Shown piece by piece: positions 13,030 to 23,803 of a DNA stretch of 64,000 nucleotides. Made by a program: the position numbers and the translations under genes. This DNA comes from Blochmannia endosymbiont of Camponotus sp. C-003. GTDB lineage: Bacteria > Pseudomonadota > Gammaproteobacteria > Enterobacterales > Enterobacteriaceae. Each line of letters starts with the position of its first letter. The first letter of the stretch is position 1. The stretch is from positions 434,001-498,000 of the forward strand of contig NZ_CP097764.1 of the NCBI RefSeq assembly GCF_023585685.1. Reading direction: 5' to 3'. The notes beneath the pieces are model-generated. The model was not told where the DNA came from. It saw only the letters and a list, made by a program, of their open reading frames with translations, and made no database searches.

Positions 13030-14307
13030 ATGACAATGAAAATTCATATACCAAATATTGGTGAGGATGAATTAGAAGTTACAGAAGTAATGGTAAAAAT
13101 CGGAGATAATATTAATACTAATCAGCCACTTATTGTGATTGAAGGTGATAAATCATCTATGGAAATACCATCTTCTTCTGCTGGTATTGTTACTAAAATT
13201 TATGTCCATGTTGGAGATAAAGTACACACAGGATCTTTGATTTTACTACTTGATTCTCAAAACCATACTGATGACATACCTACTATTAACGATCAAAAAA
13301 ATATTGTTCCTTCCTGTACTATATCAAGTGATGATAAAATAAATAGAACGACATCTAACGATGTTCATCATAATGCTGCGATATATGCTCATGCTACGCC
13401 ATTAGTGCGTCATATGGCTCGTACATTTGGAATAGATTTATCAAAAATAAAAGGTAGTGGTCGTAAGGGACGTATATTAAAAGAAGATATTCAAAATTAC
13501 ATAAACGATATTTCAATGTACTACACAAATCGTATGTCATCTATTCAATATAATCAATTATTACCCATATTATCTTGGCCAAAGATAGATTTTAGTAAAT
13601 TTGGTGATACTACAGCCGTTCTATTAAGCAAAATACAACAAACTTCCGGATTAAATTTACAAAGAAATTGGATTATGCTTCCTCATGTAACACAATTTGA
13701 TGAAGTTGATATTACCGATTTAGAGAGTTTTAGAAAACAACAAAATATTGATATTGAAAAGAAACAAATAAATTGTAAAATTACGCTTTTAGTTTTTGTT
13801 ATGAAAGCAGTTGCAAAAGCATTAGAAGAGTTACCACGATTCAATAGTTCTTTATCTCAAGACGGGCAAACACTAATTTTAAAAAAATATATTAATATCG
13901 GCATAGCAGTTGATACCCCTAAAGGTTTATTAGTGCCCGTTCTCCAGGATGTAAATACGAAAGGTATTATTTTATTATCACAAGAATTGTCAGAACTCTC
14001 AAAGAAAGCTCGTGCTGGAAATCAATTAACTCCCACTGATATGCAAGGAGGAAGTTTTACTATATCTAATTTGGGGGGTATAGGAGGTACAGCTTTTACT
14101 CCGATTATTAATGTTCCAGAAGTAGCTATTTTGGGAATGTCTAAATCCTTTATAAAACCAGTGTGGACTGGAAAAGATTTTACTCCACGTTTAATGTTGC
14201 CTTTATCATTATCATATGATCATCGTGTTATTGATGGAGCTGATGGTGCTCGATTTATGACACTTGTTAATAGAATAATTTCTGATACACGATTATTGTC
14301 TATGTGA
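13030..14307 (+). CDS. aceF: Dihydrolipoamide acetyltransferase (PDH E2), single lipoyl domain
   Basis: Core of the pyruvate dehydrogenase complex, moving the acetyl group from lipoamide to CoA. Domain order: one lipoyl domain (about 1-80, modified lysine K41 in EGDKSSME), a short linker, the E1/E3-binding domain (about 119-155, ATPLVRHMARTFGID and GSGRKGRILKEDI), then the catalytic domain with SYDHRVIDGADG (active-site H398 and D402). At 425 residues it is about 200 shorter than E. coli AceF, which carries three tandem lipoyl domains. The loss is of whole repeats, not a truncation, since both ends are intact. GAGGT precedes the ATG at 13030; a second ATG lies two codons in. Confidence 0.97.
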   Translation: MTMKIHIPNIGEDELEVTEVMVKIGDNINTNQPLIVIEGDKSSMEIPSSSAGIVTKIYVHVGDKVHTGSLILLLDSQNHTDDIPTINDQKNIVPSCTISSDDKINRTTSNDVHHNAAIYAHATPLVRHMARTFGIDLSKIKGSGRKGRILKEDIQNYINDISMYYTNRMSSIQYNQLLPILSWPKIDFSKFGDTTAVLLSKIQQTSGLNLQRNWIMLPHVTQFDEVDITDLESFRKQQNIDIEKKQINCKITLLVFVMKAVAKALEELPRFNSSLSQDGQTLILKKYINIGIAVDTPKGLLVPVLQDVNTKGIILLSQELSELSKKARAGNQLTPTDMQGGSFTISNLGGIGGTAFTPIINVPEVAILGMSKSFIKPVWTGKDFTPRLMLPLSLSYDHRVIDGADGARFMTLVNRIISDTRLLSM

Positions 14308-14333
14308 ATTGACTAATCACACAAGGATAAATT

Positions 14334-14356
14334 TGAAATTGAAAATTTCATTTTTT
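14334..14356 (+). terminator. Possible intrinsic terminator after aceF
   Basis: Stem TGAAATT (14334-14340), loop GAA, stem AATTTCA (14344-14350), followed directly by six T. It starts 27 bases after the aceF stop. The stem has a single G-C-rich step only, so it would be weak. A separate promoter for lpd is known in E. coli, which fits a partial terminator here. Confidence 0.45.
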
Positions 14357-14520
14357 AAATTGATCTTCTGTTTTGTATAGTGAAAGATAATCTCATTTAA
14401 ATTGATTATAATATGATATCATTGTATTACATATTAAATTCTGTACTATAGAAATACATATTTAACCAAATTAAATATTATACTCAAAAGTTTTTGATCA
14501 AAATCTGAGGGCAATATATT

Positions 14521-15936
14521 ATGAATATAAAAACTCAAATTCTTATTTTAGGAGCAGGACCAGGAGGTTATTCTGCAGCTTTTCGTTGCGCTGATTTAGG
14601 AATGGATACTACAATAGTAGAACGTTATCCTAATTTAGGTGGGGTGTGCCTGAATGTTGGTTGTATCCCTTCTAAAACATTGTTATATATTGCTAAACTC
14701 ATTGAAATAAAAAAGAAATTAAATAAATATGGTATTTTTGAAGGAGAAACACATATTGATCTTGATAAGACACGCTCTTGGAAGAATAAAATCATTGATC
14801 AATTGTCTAATAGCTTGAGTTCTATGGCAAAAAATCGGAACGTTAAAGTAATTGACGGGATTGGAAAATTTCTTGATAGTCATACTATTCAAGTTGAAAA
14901 TAATAAAATGACTGTAAAAATAGCATTTGATTACGCTATTATAGCAGCGGGATCACGTGCTATGACATTACCATGCATTCCCAATGATCAACGTATTTGG
15001 AATTCAACTGATGCTTTATCTTTACAATCAATACCTGAACGTCTTCTAATTATAGGCTCAGGAGCTATAGGATTAGAAATGGCAACAATATATCATGCTT
15101 TTGGATCAGAAGTTGATATAGTAGAAATGTGTAATCAAGTTATGCCAATTTTAGATGAAGATATTACTAATATTTTTACTAAAATAATTAGTAAAAATAT
15201 TAATTTAGTTTTAAACACTAAAATTAACATAGTAGAAGCGAAGAAAGATGGTATTTATGTTACTATGGAAAATCAACAAACTTTATTCAAAAATACTCAA
15301 CGTTATGATGCATTATTAGTAGCAATTGGGCGCTCTCCAAATGGTAACATGTTGAATATCGAACGTGTGGGAGTAAATGTAGATAAATATGGTTTTATTT
15401 CTGTAGATCATCAGATGCGTACTAATGTACAACACATTTTTGCTATTGGAGATATTATCGGGTATCCAATGCTAGCCCATAAAAGTGTTCATGAAGGTCA
15501 TGTAGCTGCAGAAGTTATTTCTGGTAAACCACGTTGTTTTGATCCAATAACAATCCCATCCATTGTATATACTGATCCAGAAATAGCATGGGTTGGGTAT
15601 ACTGAAAAAGATGCTAAAGAAAAAAATATAGATTATGAAGTTGCGGTTTTCCCTTGGATGGCTTCAAGTCGAGCAATTACTGAAGACTGCAAAGAAGGCG
15701 TAACCAAATTAATCTTCAATAAAAAAACGAACAGAATTATTGGAGGCTCAATTTTAGGAACACATGCTAGTGAAATATTAGGAGAAATCACTTTAGCTAT
15801 TGAAATGGGATGTGATGTAGAAGATATTACTTTAACTATTCATGCTCACCCAACCTTATATGAATCAATATCATTAGCGGCATCTATTTATAATGGATCA
15901 GTTACTGATTTTCCTAATATAAAAAGACTAATATAA
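14521..15936 (+). CDS. lpd: Dihydrolipoamide dehydrogenase
   Basis: E3 flavoprotein that reoxidises dihydrolipoamide with NAD+ in the pyruvate dehydrogenase complex, and in the 2-oxoglutarate complex if present. The 471 residues compare with 474 in E. coli. Visible are the FAD motif GAGPGGYSAA (11-20), the redox disulfide in GGVCLNVGCIPSK (C43, C48), the NAD motif GSGAIGLEMA, and the C-terminal HAHPTLYES with catalytic H443 and E448. It lies about 213 bases after aceF, and AGGGCAAT precedes the ATG. Confidence 0.98.
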   Translation: MNIKTQILILGAGPGGYSAAFRCADLGMDTTIVERYPNLGGVCLNVGCIPSKTLLYIAKLIEIKKKLNKYGIFEGETHIDLDKTRSWKNKIIDQLSNSLSSMAKNRNVKVIDGIGKFLDSHTIQVENNKMTVKIAFDYAIIAAGSRAMTLPCIPNDQRIWNSTDALSLQSIPERLLIIGSGAIGLEMATIYHAFGSEVDIVEMCNQVMPILDEDITNIFTKIISKNINLVLNTKINIVEAKKDGIYVTMENQQTLFKNTQRYDALLVAIGRSPNGNMLNIERVGVNVDKYGFISVDHQMRTNVQHIFAIGDIIGYPMLAHKSVHEGHVAAEVISGKPRCFDPITIPSIVYTDPEIAWVGYTEKDAKEKNIDYEVAVFPWMASSRAITEDCKEGVTKLIFNKKTNRIIGGSILGTHASEILGEITLAIEMGCDVEDITLTIHAHPTLYESISLAASIYNGSVTDFPNIKRLI

Positions 15937-16668
15937 TAAATTCCATATGATTTTTGAAAATTTTAAATAAATCAATTAGATTAAAGATAATACTTTATTG
16001 CTGTATAGTCCATCGCAACTGATAAGGTACATAACGAAGCTCATGTCTATAAAAAATAGATAATTACTATAATGTATCAGTTTTTAAATTATTAATTAAT
16101 AACATTAGAATACATATTTTAATGCATGATTTATTTTACTAATTACTAATATCAATATATTTTTGTTATTATTATATAAATCATGTAAACAGTTATTCGC
16201 ATGCATCAATAAAACAATGAATACTAGATATGTTAAGGATTAATAAAATTCATGAGCTGTAATGTATAATAACTAAACATCAAATATTTTTTGTAATTTG
16301 TAAAATATTTGGTAAAAATTTTTACAAATTACTTTGATCAAGTACAATAAAATATACTAAAGATATATAAATTTTCTGAAAATTAAAATGATTCTTAAAT
16401 TTTTATTGACAGCAGCAGCATATTTTAATGTGATCTTTAAATTACAGTAATAAAAAACAATTAATAAAAATTTATTACTTAGTTGATCTTTTAACAGATA
16501 TATCAAAATCTTTACCCATATTCAATAAATAACAAATATATATTGATACTATCAATTTCATTCGACCCTAATTGAATATATAGACTATTCGATTTATTTT
16601 TTGAAACAAAACAACATCAAACAAGCTTATGTTGTATATGTATAGTTAATGTGTATTTTAAAATTTTA
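15937..16668. other. Gene-less spacer between convergent lpd and folK
   Basis: About 730 AT-rich bases between two genes that point toward each other. acnB, speDE and panBCD, which lie between lpd and folK in E. coli, are gone with no readable remnant. The inverted repeat at 16293-16332 is the only structured element seen. Confidence 0.55.
16293..16332. repeat. Strong inverted repeat between convergent lpd and folK
   Basis: Perfect 13-base arms GTAATTTGTAAAA (16293-16305) and TTTTACAAATTAC (16320-16332) with a 14-base loop in which ATTT and AAAT can pair further. It lies between convergent genes, so it could act as a bidirectional terminator or mRNA 3'-end stabiliser, but it is about 360 bases from the lpd stop and has no long T-run. 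Confidence 0.55.
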
Positions 16669-17160
16669 TTATTCCTTCCACAAATCTAAACCATGTGTAG
16701 GTACAGTTTTAACGATATCTGTTATAATTCTTCCGTTGGGAAAAACTAAACTATTATCTAATTGCATCAATGGATACAATATAAATTCTCGGTGAAGCAT
16801 TCCATGATGCGGTATTGTTAATTCAGAACCATATGTAATATATTTTCCAAACAATAAAATATCTAAATCTAAAGTGCGTGGTTGCCATACAGGAGAATTA
16901 TGTGATCGTATACGTCCTTGTTGTTGTTCTATATATTGAATGTGACTTAACAATGCTGTTGGAGATAGATTAGTATCCAATATTATTATTGCATTTAGAA
17001 AATCAGGCTGATTTTTATTTCCTAATGGTAAACTACGATAATAGGAGGAAAAAGTTATCAGCCTAGTCATTGGAAGATTAGAAAGAGACCATATGGCGCG
17101 ATCTGCCTGTTGTTTTGGATTTAATAGATTACTACCAATTCCCACCCAAACCCGTTCCAT
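16669..17160 (-). CDS. folK: 2-amino-4-hydroxy-6-hydroxymethyldihydropteridine pyrophosphokinase
   Basis: Transfers pyrophosphate from ATP to 6-hydroxymethyl-dihydropterin in folate synthesis. The start is ATG at 17160, giving 163 residues (159 in E. coli): ERVWVGIGSNL then aligns with the family N-terminus. An in-frame TTG at 17178 would add six residues without homology. Conserved parts are GIGSNL, SSYYRSLPLG, QPDFLNA, and the signature PRTLDLDILLFG, whose two aspartates bind the magnesium ions, followed by IPHHGMLHREFILYPL. folA, another folate gene, is also in the window. pcnB and gluQ, which separate folK from dksA in E. coli, are missing. Confidence 0.96.
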   Translation of the reverse strand: MERVWVGIGSNLLNPKQQADRAIWSLSNLPMTRLITFSSYYRSLPLGNKNQPDFLNAIIILDTNLSPTALLSHIQYIEQQQGRIRSHNSPVWQPRTLDLDILLFGKYITYGSELTIPHHGMLHREFILYPLMQLDNSLVFPNGRIITDIVKTVPTHGLDLWKE

Positions 17161-17411
17161 TCTATTATGTATCTCCAATCAATTTTATTTTATAAATTGT
17201 CGTTCTTTTATTTTTATGAAACATTTAAATAATATAGAAATTATAAAATTACATAAGTTTTGAATAAATAGTTTTTATGATGCATAAATATATTAAAAAA
17301 TAAAATTTAAATTGACAACTATAATTAATATTACTACATCATATACAGTATTCACAACTAATCTTTACGTACTCCATATAACACATATATGCATTTAATT
17401 TCACTAAAAAT

Positions 17412-17876
17412 CTATCCAGTCATTTGTTTTTCTTTAATTTCTTCTAAAGTTTTACAATCAATACATAAATCAGCTGTTGGGCGAGCCTCTAATCTTCGGA
17501 TACCGATTTCTACATCACATGAAGCACAAAATCCAAATTCATTTGTATCTATTTTTTTTAAGGTTTTTTCAATTTTTTCAATAAGTTTATGCTCTCTATC
17601 TCGATTACGTAATTTAATATTAAATTCTTCTTCTTGTACTGCTCTATCTACTGGATCTGGAAAATTAATTGATATCTGATCTTGTGCGCATAATTCAGAA
17701 TATCCTAAATCTTTTTTCAGTTGATTTTTCCATGTTTTAAGGATACGTTTAAAATGTAAAAGTTGATGAGAACTCATATATTCTTCATTAGGTTTTTGTT
17801 GATATGGCGTAACTCCAGCAATTATTAATACATTCAAAGAAGAATGTCTACGATTGCTTGGTGATTTTTTTGACAT
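17412..17876 (-). CDS. dksA: RNA polymerase-binding transcription factor DksA
   Basis: DksA enters the RNA polymerase secondary channel and, with ppGpp, tunes rRNA and biosynthetic promoters. The 154 residues compare with 151 in E. coli. The coiled-coil hairpin tip [14 protein letters not shown] keeps both acidic residues needed for activity. The C4 zinc finger is complete: [17 protein letters not shown] followed by LCIDC. AGGAG stands eight bases before the ATG. The conservation of a stringent-response regulator in such a reduced genome is notable. It is probably a single-gene transcript. Confidence 0.97.
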   Translation of the reverse strand: MSKKSPSNRRHSSLNVLIIAGVTPYQQKPNEEYMSSHQLLHFKRILKTWKNQLKKDLGYSELCAQDQISINFPDPVDRAVQEEEFNIKLRNRDREHKLIEKIEKTLKKIDTNEFGFCASCDVEIGIRRLEARPTADLCIDCKTLEEIKEKQMTG

Positions 17877-18347
17877 ATATTTGCTCCTGTTTATATAATA
17901 TTAAAAGCAATTCATATCAATATTTTATTCACAATAATTATTTCTCATATAATTTTATAAATGTTATTAAATAAATGATGAATTATAATTATATTTTGAA
18001 AATGATCATTATATTATATACGATCTTATAATCAACTCTGATTAGTTTGTATAATTATTTATATATAGCAATTATATACATGTATACAAATACGTAAAAA
18101 TTTATGCATAACTTTTACATTGTCATAAATGTTTTGATTAAAAAATCAGTTACTAGTGATAAAAATATTTTTATTTATATGATAAATTATCACATTAGTT
18201 TTAATTGATATTTTAAAATGTTAAAAACAACAACCATATTATTTAGACACTATACATAGTTTGTAAAACATTTTTAATGTTAATTTTCTAATTTTTATAA
18301 AAACATTTCACAAAACATTTTTATTATTTAATGATACACATAAAATT
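17877..18347. other. Gene-less spacer between divergent dksA and coaE
   Basis: About 470 AT-rich bases holding the promoters of two divergent genes. No open frame or RNA recognised. It marks the second edge of the aceE-to-dksA block whose orientation is reversed relative to E. coli. Confidence 0.5.
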
Positions 18348-18986
18348 ATGTCTTATATTGTTGCACTTACTGGTGGTATTTGTTCTGGAAAAAGTGTTGT
18401 TGCTCAAAAATTCTCTAATTTATCAAGAAAAGTATCCGTAGTAGATGCTGATGTGATTTCTAAAAAAGTCACTCAACCTGGAAGCATTGCTTTACATATG
18501 ATAACTAAATATTTTGGGCCTCACATTCTGCTGTCTAATGGTTCATTGAATAGATCCATGTTAAAAAAAATAATTTTCTTTAATCCTAAAGACAAAGAAT
18601 GGATTGAAAAATTGTTACACCCAATTATCAGACAAGAAATACAAAAAACAATAAATATATTATCTAATCGATCATCTTATATTTTATGGGTTGTTCCATT
18701 GTTAATAGAAAATAATTTACAAAAATATGCCGATCACATACTAACGATAGACGTAGATGTTGATGTTCAATTAAATCGGATTATTAATAGGGATAAAATA
18801 AATAAACAATATGCTAAAAACATTTTAGCATCTCAAATATCTCGCCAAAATAGATTATGTTATGCTGATAATGTTATTAAAAATAACAAAAATATTGATG
18901 GAATGACACGATATATCAATGATTTGCATCAATATTATCTTCAAGCAGCAAAAATAATTACTAAAAAACACTATTTTAGTAAATAA
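18348..18986 (+). CDS. coaE: Dephospho-CoA kinase
   Basis: Last step of coenzyme A synthesis: phosphorylates the 3'-hydroxyl of dephospho-CoA. The P-loop is ALTGGICSGKSVVA (residues 6-19), followed by the VVDADVISKKV substrate segment and the lid-region INRDKI/SRQNRLCYAD. The 212 residues are close to the usual 206. In E. coli coaE is followed by zapD and yacG and lies near mutT and secA; here only coaE and secA remain, convergent, about 280 bases apart. Confidence 0.96.
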   Translation: MSYIVALTGGICSGKSVVAQKFSNLSRKVSVVDADVISKKVTQPGSIALHMITKYFGPHILLSNGSLNRSMLKKIIFFNPKDKEWIEKLLHPIIRQEIQKTINILSNRSSYILWVVPLLIENNLQKYADHILTIDVDVDVQLNRIINRDKINKQYAKNILASQISRQNRLCYADNVIKNNKNIDGMTRYINDLHQYYLQAAKIITKKHYFSK

Positions 18987-19140
18987 AACAAAAAATTGTA
19001 CTTTATTTATATCACAATCAACAATATACAAAAAATTTTGTCATTTTATAACTTTCAAAAAACAGTGCTCATATTTATAACCGTTAAAATCATGCATATA
19101 CTACAACTACAGTACATATTATATATATTTATGTTTTTGA

Positions 19141-19184
19141 AAACATCTAGTAACTTATAGTTAGCCAGTTAAACTAGATAGTTT
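19141..19184 (-). terminator. Possible hairpin terminator between coaE and secA
   Basis: Arms AAAC-ATCTAGT (19141-19151) and ACTAGAT-A-GTTT (19173-19184) pair with one bulged base and a loop of about 21. Read from secA the hairpin ends in TTTTC; read from coaE it is followed by A-rich sequence. A secA terminator is the better reading, but it is weak. Confidence 0.35.
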
Positions 19185-19265
19185 AAAAAAATGCTGTAAA
19201 CTTTATTATATAATATACGGTATAAATGACTAAAAATAATATTAAATTAAAATATTTGATGTATA

Positions 19266-21998
19266 TTAATGACGTTTATTTGTGATTTTACCATGACATT
19301 CTTTAAATTTCTTATTGGATCCACAAGGGCAAGAATCATTGCGACCTACTATTTTATTATGAATTAATACATGTTGATTTAAAAAATGATCTATTGATTC
19401 TAATTGATTATTTACTACTTGCGTATTCATAAATTGAAAATTATTATATTTATTAGTTGAATTTACAACAGATTCTTTTTTGTTGAATAATTCTATTACT
19501 AACTTACTCAATTCGCTTATCACTTCATATTTTAAATTATCTAACATTTTAGTAAACATAGAGAATGATTCTCTTTTGTATTCCTGCTTCGGATCTTTTT
19601 GCGCGTACCCTCTTAAATGAAGTCCTTGACGTAAGTAATCCATTGACGCCAAATGTTCTTTCCACAGTACATCAAATGTTCTTAGCATAATGCCTTTTTC
19701 AAAAGAACACATAATATCTATTCCAATTATTTTCTTAGTATGCTCATACTGTTGAGTCATATTTTCTAGTATACGTCGACGTAATATTTCTTTTTCCTCA
19801 TATAATCTAGGCTCTACTTCTATCCATTCTATAAGAGGTAACTTTAAACAAAAATCGTTTTTTAAACATTCTTCTAATTTTATTAGATCCTTTTTATTTT
19901 CTATAATTTCTAGAGGAATATAAATATTAAACAATTTATTAACAACATCGCAACGAATATTTCTAATAACATCACTGATATCTGATATATTTAATAATTT
20001 ATCACGTTGTTCATAAATAACACGACGCTGATCATTAGCTACATCATTGTATTCCAGTAATTGTTTTCTAATATCAAAATTACGATTTTCTACTTTTTTT
20101 TGAGCATGAGCAATAGCTTTAGTAATCCATGGATGTTCAATTGATTCTCCTGATTTCATTCCTAATTTTTTCATCATTTTTACTAATTTATTAGAAGCAA
20201 AAATACGTATTAATGAATCCTCCATTGATAAATAAAATCTAGACGAACCTATATCTCCGTGTCGTCCAGATCGTCCACGCAATTGATTGTCAATACGACG
20301 AGATTCATGTCGTTCTGTCCCAATGACATGTAATCCTCCAGATTTTAATACTGCGTGATGACGTTTCTCCCAATCAGATTTAATTTTTAAAATTTTACAT
20401 GCATCTGATTTGTGCAACGCAGCAATCTCTGCCCGCCAATTACCCCCTAATATAATGTCGGTTCCACGTCCAGCCATATTTGTAGCAATAGTTACCGCAC
20501 CAGGATATCCTGCTTGCGCTATAATATCTGCTTCTGCAGCGTGAAACTTAGCATTTAAAACTTTATGAATAACTCCAATTTGATTTAAAGCATGCGAAAT
20601 AATTTCAGATTTATCAATTGATATGGTTCCCACTAGTACTGGTTGGTTCCGATTAACACAATCTTTAATATCATTAACGATAGCTTCAATTTTTTCATGT
20701 TCCGTCATATAAATTACATCTGGAAAATCATTACGAATCATAGGACGATTAGTCGGTATAACTATAGTGTCTAATTTATAAATAGATTGAAATTCAAATG
20801 CTTCAGTATTAGCAGTGCCTGTCATGCCAGATAATTTTTCATATAAACGGAAATAATTTTGAAATGTGATTGAAGCCAATGTTTGATTTTCATTTTGAAT
20901 CGTTACATGTTCCTTAGCTTCTATTGCTTGATGCAGTCCATCTGACCATCGACGACCAGGCATAACTCGTCCTGTATGTTCGTCAATGATAAGTATTTCA
21001 TCATTTTTAACAAGATAATCCACCTCACACGCAAATAAAATGTGAGCACGAAATGCTGCGTTAACATGATGCATTAATATGATATTATCCGATGAATACA
21101 ACGATTCACCTTGATTCATGATTCCAGATTGAATTAATAATTGTTCTATTAATACTAATCCATTCTCAGTCAGAATAACTTGTTTAGATTTTTCATCAAC
21201 TGTGAAATATTCTTCTTGTTTTAAATTATCTATGTCTTTTTTATTTTTTTGAATGATACTAAAAACTAATTCGTTGATTTTTAAATATAATAAAGAAGTA
21301 TCATCTGATGGCCCAGAAATAACTAATGGGGTACGAGCTTCATCAATCAAAATAGAATCTACTTCATCTATTAATGCATAATGTAACCCCCGTTGTACTC
21401 GTTCTTCTGGGGAAAACACCATATTATCACGTAAATAATCAAAACCATATTCATTGTTTGTTCCGTAGGTAATATCTGCTGCATACGCAGCACGTTTCAT
21501 TGATCCTGATAACCCCGGCAAATTAATTCCAACAGTTAACCCTAAAAATTCAAATAATGCTTTATTATTTACTGCGTCTCTATGTGCTAAATAATTATTA
21601 ACTGTAACGATATGTACCCCTTGACCGCTCAATGCATTTAAATAAGCAGGTAAAGTAGCAGTTAAAGTTTTTCCTTCTCCAGTTTTCATTTCCGCAATAC
21701 ACCGACCGTTAAGAACTATTCCTCCTAATAATTGAACATCAAAAAGACGTATATTAAATATTCTTTTAACAGCTTCGCGCACTACAGCAAATGCTTGCGG
21801 TAATAGATTTTCAAGATTTACGCCCGATTCAATAGATATACGAAATTCATTAGTTTTATAAGCAAGTTGACTATCACTTAATTTTGCTATATCTTTCTCT
21901 AGATGATTTATCACATCTACCAATTTTTTCATACGAAGTAACACGCGATCATTTCTATTTCTAAAAATTTTAGTAAATAATTTTAATGGTGTTATCAT
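19266..21998 (-). CDS. secA: Preprotein translocase ATPase SecA
   Basis: Motor of the Sec pathway; it drives unfolded precursors such as LptD and SurA through SecYEG. The 910 residues compare with 901 in E. coli. Walker A is [10 protein letters not shown], Walker B is [17 protein letters not shown], and the second nucleotide-binding fold includes [10 protein letters not shown]. The C-terminal zinc motif [14 protein letters not shown], which binds SecB and phospholipid, is intact. The start is ATG at 21998. secM, the upstream arrest-peptide gene that controls secA translation in E. coli, is missing, so that control is lost. Confidence 0.98.
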   Translation of the reverse strand: MITPLKLFTKIFRNRNDRVLLRMKKLVDVINHLEKDIAKLSDSQLAYKTNEFRISIESGVNLENLLPQAFAVVREAVKRIFNIRLFDVQLLGGIVLNGRCIAEMKTGEGKTLTATLPAYLNALSGQGVHIVTVNNYLAHRDAVNNKALFEFLGLTVGINLPGLSGSMKRAAYAADITYGTNNEYGFDYLRDNMVFSPEERVQRGLHYALIDEVDSILIDEARTPLVISGPSDDTSLLYLKINELVFSIIQKNKKDIDNLKQEEYFTVDEKSKQVILTENGLVLIEQLLIQSGIMNQGESLYSSDNIILMHHVNAAFRAHILFACEVDYLVKNDEILIIDEHTGRVMPGRRWSDGLHQAIEAKEHVTIQNENQTLASITFQNYFRLYEKLSGMTGTANTEAFEFQSIYKLDTIVIPTNRPMIRNDFPDVIYMTEHEKIEAIVNDIKDCVNRNQPVLVGTISIDKSEIISHALNQIGVIHKVLNAKFHAAEADIIAQAGYPGAVTIATNMAGRGTDIILGGNWRAEIAALHKSDACKILKIKSDWEKRHHAVLKSGGLHVIGTERHESRRIDNQLRGRSGRHGDIGSSRFYLSMEDSLIRIFASNKLVKMMKKLGMKSGESIEHPWITKAIAHAQKKVENRNFDIRKQLLEYNDVANDQRRVIYEQRDKLLNISDISDVIRNIRCDVVNKLFNIYIPLEIIENKKDLIKLEECLKNDFCLKLPLIEWIEVEPRLYEEKEILRRRILENMTQQYEHTKKIIGIDIMCSFEKGIMLRTFDVLWKEHLASMDYLRQGLHLRGYAQKDPKQEYKRESFSMFTKMLDNLKYEVISELSKLVIELFNKKESVVNSTNKYNNFQFMNTQVVNNQLESIDHFLNQHVLIHNKIVGRNDSCPCGSNKKFKECHGKITNKRH

Positions 21999-22804
21999 GA
22001 CGATTTATATCTCATTACAATGAGAAGCACATTATTGAAAACATGCAACAATTTTACATATTTCCGTTCATAATACAGCGACTATAATAAAATTTATAAT
22101 AAAAATTCTAAAATAATACTAATTTACAATTTATCAAAATAGACATTAATAGATTGGAATAAAATACATGATTAAATATAGTCATTATTTATGTAATAAT
22201 CCATATGTATATCTTTCTGTAAGCATATTACAAATACGATACAATTATTAATTATTAACTAAAATATCTACTATAAGACTAAAATATATTATATAAATTT
22301 AAAAATTTTAAAAGTAATTACTAACTAATTGTAAAATTATTATGCTTCATATAAAAGTATAAAGATACGCTTGACATATTCAGAGAATATCTTAATACAA
22401 TAATTCCAAATTCTATAAATACAAATGAGGGAAAATTACAATACCAAAATATTATTAATTTTCTGGTTTTATGATCAGCGTTACATACATATAACACTTA
22501 TTATTATTGTAATAATACAGATATATATCACAATGATGAATAAACTTAACAGGATTAAAAATATAGTAGAATTTCAATTCTTAACTACAATATGCGTTAT
22601 ATATACATCTAATTAATTTTAATATTTTAGATTCAAAAACTATAAAAAACATATAAATTAACATATAGTTATATATATAATTTCCAAAAAAATTCGATTG
22701 TGATAGATCGATATCTACATATGAATTCGGTTAAATTTATATACTAAATTTAGAATGATTATTGTTGTCTTTTTATACATTGATCTAAATATATAATTTG
22801 GATT
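21999..22804. other. Spacer between lpxC and secA where secM would lie
   Basis: About 800 AT-rich bases. No SecM-like frame or arrest motif is present. On the plus strand a TTGACA (22371-22376) is followed by TAATAC (16-base spacing) or TACAAT (19), and then by a 63-codon frame at 22425-22616 rich in Ile and Tyr that I cannot match to anything. I do not call that frame a gene. Confidence 0.5.
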
Positions 22805-23698
22805 TTAAAATACTAAAGGTAAATCAGATGCATTAGAAAACGTAGCAAATTCCCATGCTTCTTGGCATGACAAAACAGTTTTTAATAACTTATTATTTAG
22901 AGTATGTCCAGATTTAAAAGCAATAAAAGAACCAATAAGATTATGTCCACACATGAACAAATCTCCAATAGCATCCAACATTTTATGCCGAACAAATTCA
23001 TCATCAAAACGTAAACCATCTTCATTAAGCACACGATAATCATCGATTACTATAGCAGAATCAATACTTCCTCCCAAAGCAAATCCACGCGATTGTAAAT
23101 TTTTTATATCACGTGTAAAACCAAAAGTACGTGCTCGACTAATATTATCAACAAAAGATGATGAAGAGAAATTAAAAAAACAATGTTGTCTATTCACATT
23201 AATAGCTGGATGATTAAAATCAATAGTAAAATCGATTGTAAAACCATCAAATGGTCTTAACTCAGCCCATTTTTCTCCATCTTCCACACGTACTGTTTGT
23301 TTTAACCGTAGAAATTTTTTTGCACTGTTGAGTTCTTCTATACCAGCATCTAATAATAAACATACGAAAGGACTGGCGCTACCATCCATTATTGGAACTT
23401 CAGGAGCATTAAGTTCTATAATAATATTATCAATACCCAATCCTGCTTGAGCAGCACTTAAATGTTCAACAGTAAAAATCTGAACACCATATTCATTAAT
23501 CAAGCATGTACATAACACAGTGTTTCCTACTGATTTAACATTAACTTGCAAATCTACAGGAGGATGTAAGTCAGTACGACGATAAATGATCCCAGTATTT
23601 GCTGAAGTAGGGTGTAAAGTTAATGTAACTTTCTTGCCAGTGTGTAATCCTACACCAGTAGTTTGCACAACACGTTTCAATGTTCGTTGTTTTATCAT
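22805..23698 (-). CDS. lpxC: UDP-3-O-acyl-N-acetylglucosamine deacetylase
   Basis: First committed step of lipid A synthesis, a zinc deacetylase. The protein begins [20 protein letters not shown], as in E. coli. The zinc-binding histidine of TVEHLSA and the [11 protein letters not shown] segment with the second histidine and the aspartate are visible, as is the catalytic region SRARTFGF. The 297 residues compare with 305; the C-terminal tail that in E. coli directs FtsH degradation is shortened to LPLVF, so proteolytic control may be altered (inference). It is last in the ftsQ-ftsA-ftsZ-lpxC order of the dcw cluster. Confidence 0.97.
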   Translation of the reverse strand: MIKQRTLKRVVQTTGVGLHTGKKVTLTLHPTSANTGIIYRRTDLHPPVDLQVNVKSVGNTVLCTCLINEYGVQIFTVEHLSAAQAGLGIDNIIIELNAPEVPIMDGSASPFVCLLLDAGIEELNSAKKFLRLKQTVRVEDGEKWAELRPFDGFTIDFTIDFNHPAINVNRQHCFFNFSSSSFVDNISRARTFGFTRDIKNLQSRGFALGGSIDSAIVIDDYRVLNEDGLRFDDEFVRHKMLDAIGDLFMCGHNLIGSFIAFKSGHTLNNKLLKTVLSCQEAWEFATFSNASDLPLVF

Positions 23699-23803
23699 TA
23701 TATCGTCTCATGCAATTATTGTATTATTTGCCTTATTAGTGATTGCTATATGTATATTGATTGCATTTTATATAAAATATCTATGTATACTACTATTTTT
23801 AGT

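Noticed and set aside
22425-22616. A 63-codon plus-strand frame between lpxC and secA
   Set aside because: Composition (Ile, Tyr, Asn) is what random AT-rich DNA encodes; no family recognised and no good ribosome binding site. Mentioned only as a low-interest observation.
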